This document shows, one piece after another, positions 10,720-21,531 of a stretch of 64,000 nt of DNA. The stretch is from contig OX327697.1 of the NCBI GenBank assembly GCA_946807835.1, positions 23,074,001-23,138,000 of the forward strand, written 5' to 3'. Both the position numbers and the translations under genes were made by a program. How positions within the stretch are numbered: position 1 is the stretch's first letter; the number at the start of each line of letters is the position of its first letter. This stretch comes from Ailanthus altissimus. Taxonomy: Eukaryota > Streptophyta > Magnoliopsida > Sapindales > Simaroubaceae. Under the pieces are notes generated by a model, which was given only the letters and a program-made list of their open reading frames with translations, did no database searches and was not told where the DNA came from.

Positions 10720-13700
10720 TTTTCAACAATCCCATGGAATTTGAAGACATGCTGCAGCGCTATCCTACCCTTGGTTTGCAGGATAGTATTATTTCCATCA
10801 AAACCCTAGATTCCTGGATCAAGAAGGAAGGGAAAAAAAAGGGTGGCCCTTTGTTTAGTTGAAAAAGTTTTATGTTTTAAGCCGATAAACCAAGCTGCCT
10901 TCATCGCTCAGAGGGCAAACTTTGGAAGACGTCACCATTGAAGCTTTAAGTTTGGGTATAAATCTTCTTGTGTTTTACTTCCGTTCTAATAGGGATTGAC
11001 CACGGGTTTTTGCCCGCGGCCATAGTAATTTATAATAGTTTGATCGTGCTAGAAATACCAAAAGGGTTAGGGCATATTTCTACTCTTTCTTTTAACATAA
11101 TTTCATTCTGGGTACAACTTCATGGACTCCCACTTTTCTTCATGCACGCAGAAGTAGGCTTTTAAATTGGTGAGTTGATCGGTAAGGTAAAAGAAGTTGA
11201 TCGTGGTGCAACAAGATAATGTTTGGGAAATATATCAGTTCACATTAATATTAATATTGATCAACGTCTAAAATCAGTTATGTAGGTTATGATTGATGGT
11301 TCTGCAGATGTGATAACGGTGCTTCTAAGATATGAACGTCTCCCTGACTTATGTTTTGTTTGCGGTCGTTTTGGACATCTTGAAAGAGAATTCCCAACAC
11401 GTTTGGAAACTGATAATGGCAGTGAGTAGCGACTGTATAGCGACTTGATTAGGGCAGGTTTTTCTTTCAACTCATAAGGCAAAAGTGCTAGCCGAGGAAG
11501 AAAATTTCACTAAAATATGCCAACATCGAACAATCAAAGCCTCATTTTTCTACTTGGGAACAAAAAATAACGTCTGGCTCAAAACAAAAAGATAAGGGCT
11601 CGAAGTCGAAGAAGGGGAAAGGGAAGATTGTACACAGTTCTACAGCTATTGGCCAATCTATGTCGGTTGTACTAGATAAGTCTCATATTCAGTTTGGAAG
11701 AGGGGGAAGCTTTCCTAGCATTAATGTTTCTACTTTATCTGGGAGATCTAAAACCTCAAAGGGTCATGAGCACACTGAAAGACCTGTACAACCAAAGTCA
11801 AGCAAGAAACCCAACCTAAATATTTTGAATCCACCCACATCACTCTTACAACCTACCTTGGAGATGATGGTCGATAAAGAAGCTTTTGTTCAAGTCCCAG
11901 ACGTTCATCCTGGCACGTCTAGTCCATCACTCTATACGAATCCCTTTTCTAGTGTTTCAAAGGAGTTGTGGAAAAAAGAAGAAGAAGGTTTGGGTGATGG
12001 GGAGAAGATAGACACTCTTTTAGGAATCAAGAAGGTCTCCTTCATGAAGTTATAATTCACAAATCCTTTAGTTTCAAACAAAGTCAACACTAGAAGGCAG
12101 GGGTTGTAGAAAAAGTGGCAAGAAGGGGAACACTTACAATCTTAGTTCACGACAGAATAAAAACTTCTAGAAAAGATTGCATGGGAGTCCAGAGAAACTC
12201 TCGTGCAAACTAGCTATGGCAGTTTCTATGTTAAAGGTGGGTAAATAGAAGAATGAACCATCTGTACTTGCTTATTTAGTTGATAAACGATCCAATAGAG
12301 GTATAAATGAGAAACAGGTTCTTGATTTTGATTTTGAAGACCAGGAAACACTTTCAAGCCCTTCACGCAATCCAAGCATAATATCTTTAAGTAGCAACAT
12401 GGACCTTTCAACAGCAACTCTTGCAAGGGTGCGGGGCTACCGATCGCCATAAAGATATTAAGTTAGATTCATTGGGGGCTAGGCAAGCCTCGTTCATTTC
12501 AAATCCTGTGTAAACTTATACAGAAACACTGTCCTGACATAATCTTCCTCAAGGAAACCATTGCCTACAAAAAACAAATGGAAGATCTTCAACTTAAGTT
12601 TGGTTGTGCTGGTAAACTAGTCGTGCAATGTGTTGGACGTAGTGGTGGTTTGGCCTTATTCTGGACCTAAAGTAGATGTCAGCTTACTTTCATTCTCACG
12701 TTTCCATATTAATGTGTATATTAATTCTCACATGGACAAAGCGTAGAGATTTTCGAGATTTTATGGACACCTTGAAACCCAACAACGTGTTCATGCTTGG
12801 TCTCTAGCTACTCATACATCTCCATTCTCTTTCTACCATACCCTAGATTTGATGTGGTAATTTCAATGAAATCCTAGACCAGTCTGAAAAATCAGATGGT
12901 ATGGTATGTCCGCATTATTTGATTGAAAATTTTTGGAATACCCTTGACTACTGGGTCTTATAGAGTTGGGTTTCATTGGCCCTTAGTGTACTGACCAATT
13001 AAATGAAAATTTCATCTAAGAGCACCCCTCACAGAATGGTTTAAAACTATCTTCGCGTGAGTTTATTTCCTCAATCTACTATACACCATTTAGACTTAAA
13101 AGGTTCTAATCATAGACCTATTTTGGTGGTTTTTGAAGATGATAATTCTTTGACATATGGTAGTGGGTCTCGGTGTTCTTGTAGTCAATTTCACTTTGAA
13201 GAAGGTTGGGATGATGAAAAAGAATGTCGTGATATCATTCTTAAGGGTTGGCAGCAAAACAATGGTAATCTTGAATCAGTTATGGCAAATGTGGGGAATA
13301 TCGATACTGCGTTAAAGACCTAGAACATCTAGAACTTTTAGCATCTTTCAACCACCATAAGGGAGAAAAGGAAACTAATGACAACTCTAAATCAATGGGT
13401 TGATGCAGCAGTTTGGCTGGATATTAATAGTCTACAGAAACAACTTAATGTCTTGATGTATAATTATGAAACCTATTGTATCCGGCAGTCATGCGTATCG
13501 TTAAACGTAGGTGACAAAATTCCCTTTTCTTTCATTTCAAGGCTGTAGGAAGGAAGAAAAATAATACAGTAAGGGGAGTGTTTAATTCAGAAGGTTTTTG
13601 GCAAGAGGAAAATGGTCACATAGAATGGGTTTTCATCTCTTATTTTGCTAATATGTTCTCTTCGACAAACCCTATTGCAGATGATCTAAATTCAGTCCTC

Positions 13701-14800
13701 ATATGTGTTGAACCACGCCTATAATAGCAGAATAGGACTTGGCTCGACTCCTCCTTTCAGTTAATAGAGATCTATAATAATGTGTTTCAGATGTATCCTA
13801 CTAAATCTCATGGTAGGAATGACATGCCAACTCTTTTTTCTTAGAAGTTTTAGGATGTGGTAAGCAAAGATATTTGTGATGCTTGTCTTAGTTTTCTTAA
13901 TGGGGAAGCCGATCTCCGAATTATTAATAAATCTTTGACCTCCCTAATTTCTAAAGTAAAAGTTCCAAAATGTTAGAGATAAGTGATTAAGTGATCAAGT
14001 TCATCTTAACTGGATTTCCTGATGAATACGTTACTGCAGGATGACAGCAAAACATGATAAGATAATGAAGATGTTATCTATTGTTTAGAAGGATAAAACT
14101 TCAATTATAAAGATTAGACTTTAACGCTTATCTCTATGAGACAGTGTATATATATATGATGTAAATTGTAAATCAAATTGTGAAAATATAATACAAGTCA
14201 TTCCCATTTGTTCTATTTTCTGTCTCAAAATATTGTTCTAACTTCCACTCCATAAGTCTCTGCAAAGTCATTTATAAAATCATTGCAAAAACAATGGCAA
14301 ATAGGATCTAAACCGTTATGGATGAGGTAATTTTTAAATCTTAAAGTGCTTTTATTCCTGACCGCCTTATTATTGATAATGCAATTGTCAGTTTTGAATG
14401 TATTAATACAATCAAACGTAAGAGAGTTTCAAAGGATGGTTACTTGGACCTCACACTTGATATATCGAAAGCTTATGATAAGGTTAAACGATTGTTTCTA
14501 GATTTAATGATGAAAAGGCTGGGGTTCCAGTATCGTTGGTGTTAAAAAAAATCACGAGTTGTATTTCCTAAGTTTTTTATTCAATCCTCATCAATGGCGA
14601 GCCAAGGGGATCTATCAAACCAACTGGAGGACTTCGTCAAAGAGACCCTCTATGACCAAATCTTTTTCTCGTCTATGATGAAGGTTTATCGACGTTGATC
14701 TATAAAGTGGAATAAAAGAGTAATATGTGTGGCTTCAAATATGGCAAACATGAACCAGTTATTTTTTTCTCATTTGTTATTCTTTTTTTCTCATCTATGA
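10720..14800 (+). pseudogene. Degenerate L1-type LINE retrotransposon, 3'-truncated
   Basis: Scattered conserved blocks occur in the right order. About 10860-11190 is a DUF4283-like ORF1 segment (QAAFIAQRANF, then FWVQLHGLPL). At 11327-11395 is a zinc knuckle, YERLPDLCFVCGRFGHLERE, with its last Cys lost. About 12535-13150 is an endonuclease (IFLKETIAYKKQ, GRSGGLALFW, then SNHRPI for the usual SDHRPI). At 14220-14690 is reverse transcriptase (SISLCKVIYKIIAKT, AFIPDRLIIDNA, LDISKAYDK, INGEPRGSIKPTGGLRQRDP). Stops and frameshifts are frequent. Sequence is lost before the FADD motif, so the polymerase active site is incomplete. Neither poly(A) tail nor target duplication is visible. Confidence 0.85.
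13971..14243 (+). mobile_element. Short LTR-like insertion inside the LINE
   Basis: The LINE frame reads VPK before this segment and NFHSISLCKV after it, where the family normally runs continuously into DFRPISLCKV. The interrupting ~270 bp begins TGTTAGAGATAAG and ends near TTGTTCTAAC, an imperfect inverted TGTTAGA/TCTAAC pair. It contains TATATATATATGATG, like a TRIM-sized solo LTR. Exact ends and target duplication are ambiguous because the flanks share TGTT. Confidence 0.5.
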
Positions 14801-15437
14801 TTAATGTTTGTCTTGTAACCTTAAACATAAATCCTTATATCCAAGACTTGATCTCTTAGATTAAAATAGGGTTGACCCACCCGCCACCTCTCAAATTCGG
14901 ACCTATTCTCGAAAATCATGAGTTGATCCCTCAAACTCAAAAATATTTTTTTAAAAAAAAATTACTCTTTTTAACCACATAATCATAAAATATTAAAAAA
15001 ATTACTTTCAAGAATTTTTTATAATCTATTGCTAAACAACAACCACTTCTTTTGGAAAGCGCTATAGAAAAAATCGCTGATAACTAAAATGTCATTGAAT
15101 AAAGTCATTCCTAAATAGACCATTTTAAAATAAGGAAATAACTTTAAATTAACAATTTTTTTTATCAAAATTAAGTTATCATATAATTTAGCGGTAGCTT
15201 AGGTAGAAAATATTGTTTTGAAACTGGTTAGTGGTTGCTTCAAAATTGAATTTTGAAGCAACCAAGTTTGTGTCAGTATAGCCCAATGATTTGTTGTAAG
15301 AATGTACTTCGAAACCATTAATTTGATGGCAAATGAGAAATAGATTTTTCGGGATGAATAGAAGGAAACAATAAAAAATAAAGGGTGAAAAATAAAGCAA
15401 AAACAAAATTGTATACTAATGAAAAAATGCATTTAGC
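14801..15437. other. Spacer without recognisable gene
   Basis: AT-rich sequence follows the point where LINE similarity stops. The minus-strand open frames at 15188-15432 have transmembrane-like composition only because of T-richness and show no family features. Confidence 0.35.
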
Positions 15438-15530
15438 ATCATAGCCCCAATGGTTGGGGTCTAAGTGCACTTTCTCTACTAAGGTTCAAACCTTAGTTGG
15501 GGCAATAATTTTCTTAATAATTTGTGGGAG
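15438..15530 (+). mobile_element. tRNA-derived SINE candidate
   Basis: An A-box-like CATAGCCCCAATGGTTGG is followed about 35 bp later by a B-box-like AGGTTCAAACCTTAG, the spacing of an internal RNA polymerase III promoter in plant SINEs. The downstream body is T-rich. The 3' end and any target duplication could not be fixed, and no folded tRNA is claimed. Confidence 0.5.
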
Positions 15531-15596
15531 TTTTTGCTTTTCTTTTTTGGGAGTGAATGTTTAGGTAGGAGCTTTGCTCTCTCTCTTCTCTTTCTG

Positions 15597-15781
15597 AAAG
15601 TGGATGTTTCGGTAGTTAATTTAAGTAATTTGTGATATAAATGGCTCTCCCACCTTTTTTTAGGAGTGGATATTTCGATAATTAATTTAAATAATTTATT
15701 ATGTAAGTGATTGACGTTCCCACATTTTGGATAATTTGATAGTTAATTTAAGTAATTTATTACATAAGTGATTGGCTTTAA
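15597..15781 (+). repeat. Degenerate ~60-bp tandem repeat, three units
   Basis: Three adjacent units share GATAGTTAATTTAAGTAATTT followed by a T-rich spacer. They start near 15597, 15665 and 15727. They may belong to the 3' body of the SINE candidate or have expanded after it. Confidence 0.65.
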
Positions 15782-15789
15782 TGTTTAAT

Positions 15790-16780
15790 ATAATGTATTA
15801 ATGCAATGCATTGTCTCAATAGTTATCTAGTCATTGTATTAATGTAATACAATGTATAAAATCAACAAGGGACTCTTATTTATCATCTTTATCCATGCAC
15901 AAAATATGAATGAATTGATAAAAATAGATAAGAGTATTATGTCAGCATATGCGGTTAACTCGTGTTTGTTTTTTTTTAATTGAATATTGATTGAGCTAAA
16001 TATTGATTAGAACTAAATAAATCAATTTAAATAATCTGTTTTTTTTTTTACTTAATATCTTAATATAAGTGTTAAGTTATTTTGTTTTTATAAAATAAAA
16101 CAACTAAAAACTGATACTTTCATATTTATACCTTTATTTTTAATGTTAAATTAATTAAATAATATAAATAATATTTAATTACAAATTAATATCCAAATAA
16201 TATTAATATATTGTAATTTTTTATGATCAATAAATTCTTTTTTTAAAGTTACAAAAAAGACACATTAATTATAAATTTATTGTCATAATAAGTACACATT
16301 TTACATGATTAGTATTTGGTAGAAAATAAAATGTGGATATATTACATTAAATAGGTAAATATAATTTCGAGAATGAAATTAATCATATCTTTTAAATTTT
16401 TTACATTCAATCAAAAAAACATTTAATATTATTTTAGTTAAGCTAAAAATAACTTAAAATTCTCAAAGTTTAAAAAAAAATAAACATTTTAAATTATTAA
16501 ATAATCAAATTAAGTCATATTTAACATTAAAGAAAACAAACAAAGAGCTACTTAATTTAATAGTGCTCATCTTTCTTTCTTTTTTAAGTGTATGAGAAGA
16601 GGTTTGGATTTTTTTTAGTGTAGAAGAAAACCTTCTTTGTTTAAAATGATATTCTGGTCAAAATTTAACGACCTTAATTTAAGTTGTTCTCGATAAACTT
16701 TTAACTTAAATAAGTCAAAATAATAATAATAATAAATATAAGCACGACGGTATTAATAATAAATAAATAAACAGACAATA
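15790..16780. other. AT-rich spacer
   Basis: Apart from AT-rich runs nothing is seen, until 3'-untranslated sequence of the AG-peptide family begins near 16780 (AATACAATCTCTCTGTATG). Confidence 0.4.
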
Positions 16781-16856
16781 ACACAATACAATAATAACCC
16801 CACTCGCAGAAATACAATCTCTCTGTATGCAAATGCAACTCTCACTAGCCATGAAC

Positions 16857-17063
16857 TCAGTGTCTCAGTGAGTAGATCAAGAAGAGAGAACCATAAGATG
16901 AAACCGCTGGAAAGAAAGCAGCGCCGGTCTCCATAGCAGTAGCAGATGTTATATAACAACAAGAAGAAAGTAAAATCACCACTAACAATAGTACTTTCAA
17001 TAACACAATATAATCAAACCCCACTCTCACAATGCAAGTGCAACATTCAGTACTACTTATCAA
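16857..17063 (-). pseudogene. Degenerate AG-peptide copy lacking the Ala-Pro core
   Basis: The open frame ends METGAAFFPAVSSYG and then ...IYSLRH, clearly the C-terminal GPI signal of the family. The Ala-Pro core (APAPAPS) is gone; METG follows directly on a hydrophobic, signal-like stretch ending ITSATA. The upstream part of this frame coincides with sequence that looks like the 3' untranslated region of the neighbouring copy (17065-17271), so it lacks its own promoter. The simplest reading is a partial tandem duplication of the gene's 3' end. An expressed peptide without glycosylation motifs is possible but unlikely. Confidence 0.65.
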
Positions 17064-17064
17064 C

Positions 17065-17271
17065 TTAGTGCTTCAGGAATAAAGCAAGAAGAGAGAAAAC
17101 GAGAGAGAATCCTAAAATGGCACCTGAAACTGCCAGAGAGAAGGCAGCCCGGCCTCCATAGACGGAGCCGGTGTGACGGAAACCGGCAGAGAGAAGGCAA
17201 CGCCTGTGTAAGTCACACGGTTGGGCACTACACTGCCACCAACCCAAATACATTATTTCGTACCTCACCAA
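17065..17271 (-). pseudogene. Degenerate AG-peptide copy with internal duplication and frameshift
   Basis: The frame ends RAAFSLAVSGAILG, then a hydrophobic tail and FLKH, matching the family C-terminus. Just upstream, in another frame, stands TGVAFSLPVSVTPAPSMEAG. There the C-terminal module TG-AFSLPVS is duplicated ahead of a partial core PAPSM, then frameshifted. The signal peptide is not recognisable: the N-terminal residues derive from unrelated sequence. This copy and 16857-17063 form one decayed composite locus. Confidence 0.7.
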
Positions 17272-17370
17272 AACAAAAGTCCATCATCTTAACAAAGAAC
17301 AGTAACAAATTCCTTCAAATAGCAACTGACGGGCGTAATACTAAAATCTCATTACAAGTTGGAATGAGCA

Positions 17371-17640
17371 TCAAGCAAGATGTAAGTAACAATAAATAAA
17401 TAATAAATAATAATAATAAAATATATACTCACAATCTGGAACAGTCACCGAGAAAGAGAAGTGAGCCGTTCCAAAGCTGTTGCTCACCCAAAGAAGGCAA
17501 CACCGCCGCTTACTGCTAGTACGCTGCAAAAGTGAAAAGACCAAAGAAAAACTTGTACGCTCACCGTCTCTCCACCACCGTCTCGTCATATCGCCGTTCG
17601 TTGGAGAAAAGAACGCAAAGAAGTAAAACGGTCTCGGCTT
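17371..17640 (-). other. Possible further AG-peptide debris
   Basis: On the minus strand FSLVFSLLQ and, in another frame, GVAFF recall the C-terminal half of the peptides (GFSLVFSLLALFLKH in the neighbouring copy). Order and frame are scrambled. The match is short and could be chance. Confidence 0.25.
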
Positions 17641-17857
17641 AGAGGTGGAGGCAAGGAAGACAAGGAGAAATGGCTAGGGCTAAGCAAAATAAGTCAATTC
17701 GTACAGGCGGGTCGGTTTTAGAAAAGGGCCAGAAAAAAGGATGCAATAGAAGCTTTTGGGTAAAAATTTCTTTCTTTTTCTAAGGAATAAAAAATATATA
17801 TATTAATAAACGCACTAGAATCAGGCAGAAAAGTAAAAGAAAGGTTTTTTTTTTTAA

Positions 17858-19005
17858 GTATTATTTTCGATATTTTTTATATAATTTAATTTAAATAATA
17901 CTCATAAATTTAAAATATTAATATTTATACTTAATTTTTTTGTTAAAATAAGATCAAATGCCTAAACATTAATAATTTACTGTTAAAATTATTAGATCCA
18001 AGAGTAATCTCATCATTTTATCTTTAAGCTTTTAAAATTCACAAAAAATAATAATATAATAAATATATTATATTATAATATAATATATATTTTCTTAAAA
18101 GTAATACAACCGACTAATGGCCCTCAGTCCGAACGACAATTTTGGCCCCTTAGTTCCGACAACCATAATGACCGCTAGTCTAGGCGGCCAAAATGGCTGC
18201 CAATCCAGACAACCATTTTGGTTGCTTGTTCTGGCAGCCATTTGGCCGCTAGCACCATTGGCCAAAATGGTCACTTAGGCCTGGTGGCCATAATGGCCGC
18301 CTGGGCCCGGTGGCCATAATGGCCACCAGTCCAAGTTGTCAAAATGGCCACTTGGTTCAATAACCATTTGGTTGCTTGCACCGATCGCCTAAGACCGCCC
18401 GTCCAAGCGAACAAAATAGCCTTTTATTTCAGTGGCCGCTGGTTGCCATCTAAACCAAGCAGCCATTTGGCCTTAAAACTTGTTTTTATTATTTTATTTA
18501 AAAATTTTATTATTTTTTTAATTTATTTTTAAAGATTTTTAAATATATTTTTTTATTTTATAATTTTTTTATTATTTAATTTAATTTTTTTAATACTTTT
18601 TTATTATTTTTCTACCTTATTTTTAAAGATTTATAAAAACAATTATTTTATTTTATAAATTATGTTATTATTTATTCTTTTTTAAAAAATTTTATTATTT
18701 TTCTAATTTATTTTAAAGATTTTTAACATTTTAATTTTTATTTTTATTATTTTATTTTACTTTTATTGAATTATATTTAGAAGTCAAACATTAAAATTTA
18801 CATAAGTCAACTTCATTAAGTGTGTAAAAGGTAAAATAATTATTTAACACTGATTAATAAAAAATATATTAAACTTAACAGAATATTCTTAACGTTCGGA
18901 TATCAATGCCATTTTTGACCCAAAAATATTAGACATAAATATTAATTTTTTTAATTTATAAATATTATTATAATTAAATCACACTTTAAAGATATTGATA
19001 ATAAT
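17858..19005. mobile_element. Long-TIR, non-autonomous DNA element (Mutator-like candidate)
   Basis: The left 130 bp or so (from GTATTATTTTCGATATT) align imperfectly with the reverse complement of the right end (ATTATTATCAATATC). They share AATATTTAT-TTAAT and AATGCC-ATTAA blocks. Between them lie a GC-rich minisatellite and AT-rich arms. No transposase frame is present. Flanking sequence is T-rich, so the 9-bp duplication expected for Mutator-like elements cannot be judged. Confidence 0.5.
18112..18478. repeat. GC-rich minisatellite built on GGCCAWAATGGCC palindromes
   Basis: A 370-bp island of degenerate units of about 24-26 bp holds many GGCCAAAATGGC / GGCCATAATGGCC words and the inverse CCATTTTGG. 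Exact palindromes GGCCATAATGGCC occur at 18286-18298 and 18312-18324, 26 bp apart. The island lies at the centre of the long-TIR element and contrasts sharply with its AT-rich arms. Confidence 0.75.
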
Positions 19006-19559
19006 ATTTTTTTATTTTAAACAAAAGCTTTTTGCCTCTCGTTGGGAGACAAAAACAAAATCCTTCTAAAAACCACAAAAATTTTCCTTTCACAAATATC
19101 TTTGCAAGTAAATATTCAAAATAAGTAAAATGAACTGGAGTTTTCAGAAGACGCAAAATCAAGGATACCTCGACCAGAAGATAAGCGGCAAAAAAACTTG
19201 GGCCAAGATGAAAAAGCCACACGCAAAGAAGAATTGAATCGGGATGAACGTTCAAAGTAAAGTTTCTCCATAATTAAATGTAAAAGTTTATTCTATTTTA
19301 TTTTTCATGCATTTCCCTTATAGAATTAAAAATCACAATTCATTTGTATTAAGTCTATTTCACAATTTTTTATTAAATAAATTATTTAAAAGAAGATAAG
19401 TATAGGACACATAAAATTACCATCTTAAGAAATATATTGGATTAGTGATAAAAAAAAACCCAGGTATAATTACAATTTTCTTCAAACTCGTGGACTCCCC
19501 TTTACTATAAAAAGAGTCTATTAAAGCTAAATCACAATTCATTTTACTAAAAATATCTC

Positions 19560-20187
19560 TTTCACTAGAAATCCATTCTCTCTAAACATTCCAATTTTTC
19601 TTTACCAATACCCTTGCAAATATTGGATGATGATACTCCATACATTACTTCACTAAAATCTACAAATTCAAGCCTGCTTTGAACATAAACACTCACCGGA
19701 TCATAGTTTTTATCCATTCCAGTTAGAACATGCATAATTAGATCATCTTCACTAATAGGCTCCCAGAAAAACTTTTCAAGTTGCTAAAATATTTTATCAT
19801 AGTCATTGTGCATTTAAAAGCGTGAAAGTTGTGGCTTAATAGTCATAGCTAAAATTGTAGATTAATTACCAAATTCTCGATAAACTTTGTCCAAAAATCA
19901 TGAGAAATCTGGCAATTGAGCACAAAACTAAGAATCTTCTCACTGATTGAAGCTTGTAACCATCCGGAAATAATATGATCATGACGCTTTCCGTTGATCG
20001 AAGTTGGGTTTGGAATTGGATATGAAGCTTGATCTCCAGTAGTCAAATCTAAAAACTTAGCAGGTGCTTTAACTGATCCATCAATGTAGCCTTGTAAGCC
20101 ACGGTCACTGATGTTTGTGTTTGTTTGTAATTTCCAAACGAGAAAGTTTAATCTATCGAGCTTAATTAGAAAAAGCAAAAGTAACAT
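19560..20187 (-). pseudogene. Copia-type gag remnant
   Basis: The frame 20187-19849 reads KLDRLNFLVWKLQ, GLQGYIDGS, APAKFLDL, ISGWLQASISEKILS and FWTKF, the N-terminal half of Ty1/Copia gag. After a gap the minus strand continues with EPISEDDLIMHVLTG, YDPVSVYVQSR and the following conserved segment down to about 19560. Stops and an internal deletion break it. A primer-binding site sits 44 bp upstream of the first ATG, so only the 5' end of the element survives; protease, integrase and reverse transcriptase are absent. Confidence 0.75.
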
Positions 20188-20230
20188 AAGAGATTAGAGC
20201 TATAAGGAAAATAAAGCTCAAATTGCAATT

Positions 20231-20248
20231 GCTCTAACTTTGATACCA
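20231..20248 (-). promoter_or_regulatory. Primer-binding site of the Copia remnant
   Basis: The minus strand reads TGGTATCAAAGTTAGAGC, a variant of the initiator-Met-tRNA complement. The LTR edge would be at about 20251 (TGAGAGAAC on the plus strand), which continues to 20316 and resumes after the nested solo LTR at 21164. Confidence 0.65.
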
Positions 20249-20316
20249 AGTGAGAGAACTAAAGAATAGTATTTGTTTTCTAATAAAATGCAGAAAAATG
20301 AGGAAAAATTTAGAAA

Positions 20317-21163
20317 TGTTAAGAGAGAAAACGCCATTCTTTCTCTTGAGTTTATGTTGAAGTGAAGAATTTAAAATTCAATCTAGAACTCTAATCTATT
20401 TGCGCAGTGGAATAACCTGTTAATAAAATAAAATAGCAAGAATTTAAAATAGAATATAAAAGAGCACAATACAATCTTACGTGATTCGGCTAATTGCCTA
20501 CGTCCACGGTGAATCTAAGGATCTTATCCTCTCTTATTAACTCCTTACATATTTTACAAGAAAAACTCAATTGAAGAACTCTCAAAATGACTTAATGTTT
20601 AGGGAACCCTTACTCTACTACGAGTAATGATCACTTAAACGATGGTTTCACCTTAGCGCACACAAGCACTTAGTGTCTACCAAATTCTTCCCCTCTCTTA
20701 GAGTCTGTCTTAATGCTTAATCTCAATTAAAGGGTTTACAAGTGTTTATAAATAGTGTATTTCGTGCCTATTAACCCTATTCCTTATTAGAGTAAGAGTC
20801 CACTTGTTTTGGAAGTCCAAAACTTCCCAAAACTCGAAATCCGGATAAAAAACGAACTCCCTGTCGAGTCTGGCGCCGCAGTGCTCGCCATGTCGTGCCC
20901 ATCGCCGCAATGCTGGGCTTCTGTGCTGGGCGCCACGGCCTTCAGCCATGGGCGCCGCAACGCTCAGCCCTGATGGCACCTATGCTTGTTTTTTTCGCTT
21001 CTTTCACGTCTTCGAGTTTCGCTTCGCTTCCCTCTTAATGTCCCACACGTCCTAAACTTTTTCATACGTGTTCCATACGTTTTAGACTTCTTGTGACTCT
21101 CTACTTTGATATTCATCTCAATTCTTATCTAATAAAGATTGTTAAATCACTAATTTTTCAATA
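20317..21163 (-). mobile_element. Solo LTR nested in the LTR of the Copia remnant
   Basis: This 847-bp segment matches the LTRs at 24.7 and 27.0 kb end to end: TTGCGCAGTGGAATAACCTG, TACGTGATTCGGC, the GC-rich block with GCGCCGCA, and AAATCACTAATTTTTCAATA at the end. Flanks AGAAA and AGAGA match at four of five positions, as expected for an old target duplication. No interior remains, so it arose by LTR-LTR recombination. Confidence 0.75.
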
Positions 21164-21531
21164 AGAGAATTATGAAGTATTCTAAAACAAATTTTGTTGA
21201 TAGAAAACATAAAACAAAACAATTACTTAAAGCTCATCGTTTATAAACTGCTAGAGCTTTTGAAATACACCTCGATTAAGCACTAACGAACTTACCAATT
21301 ATAACTACTTTTTGGCGGAAAATTAATAATTTTACAATAAGTTAAACTACTTTATTTTGTCATTATTATTATTATTAAAATTTTATTTTTAATATTAATA
21401 TTCAACCTTCACTTATCAATTTAAAATTTAAAATTACATAATAAATTAATATAATATCATAATAAGATCTTGAATTCAAATTTCTATACATTTATTTCAA
21501 ATTTTAAATTAAACGATAAACTTATAACTAA

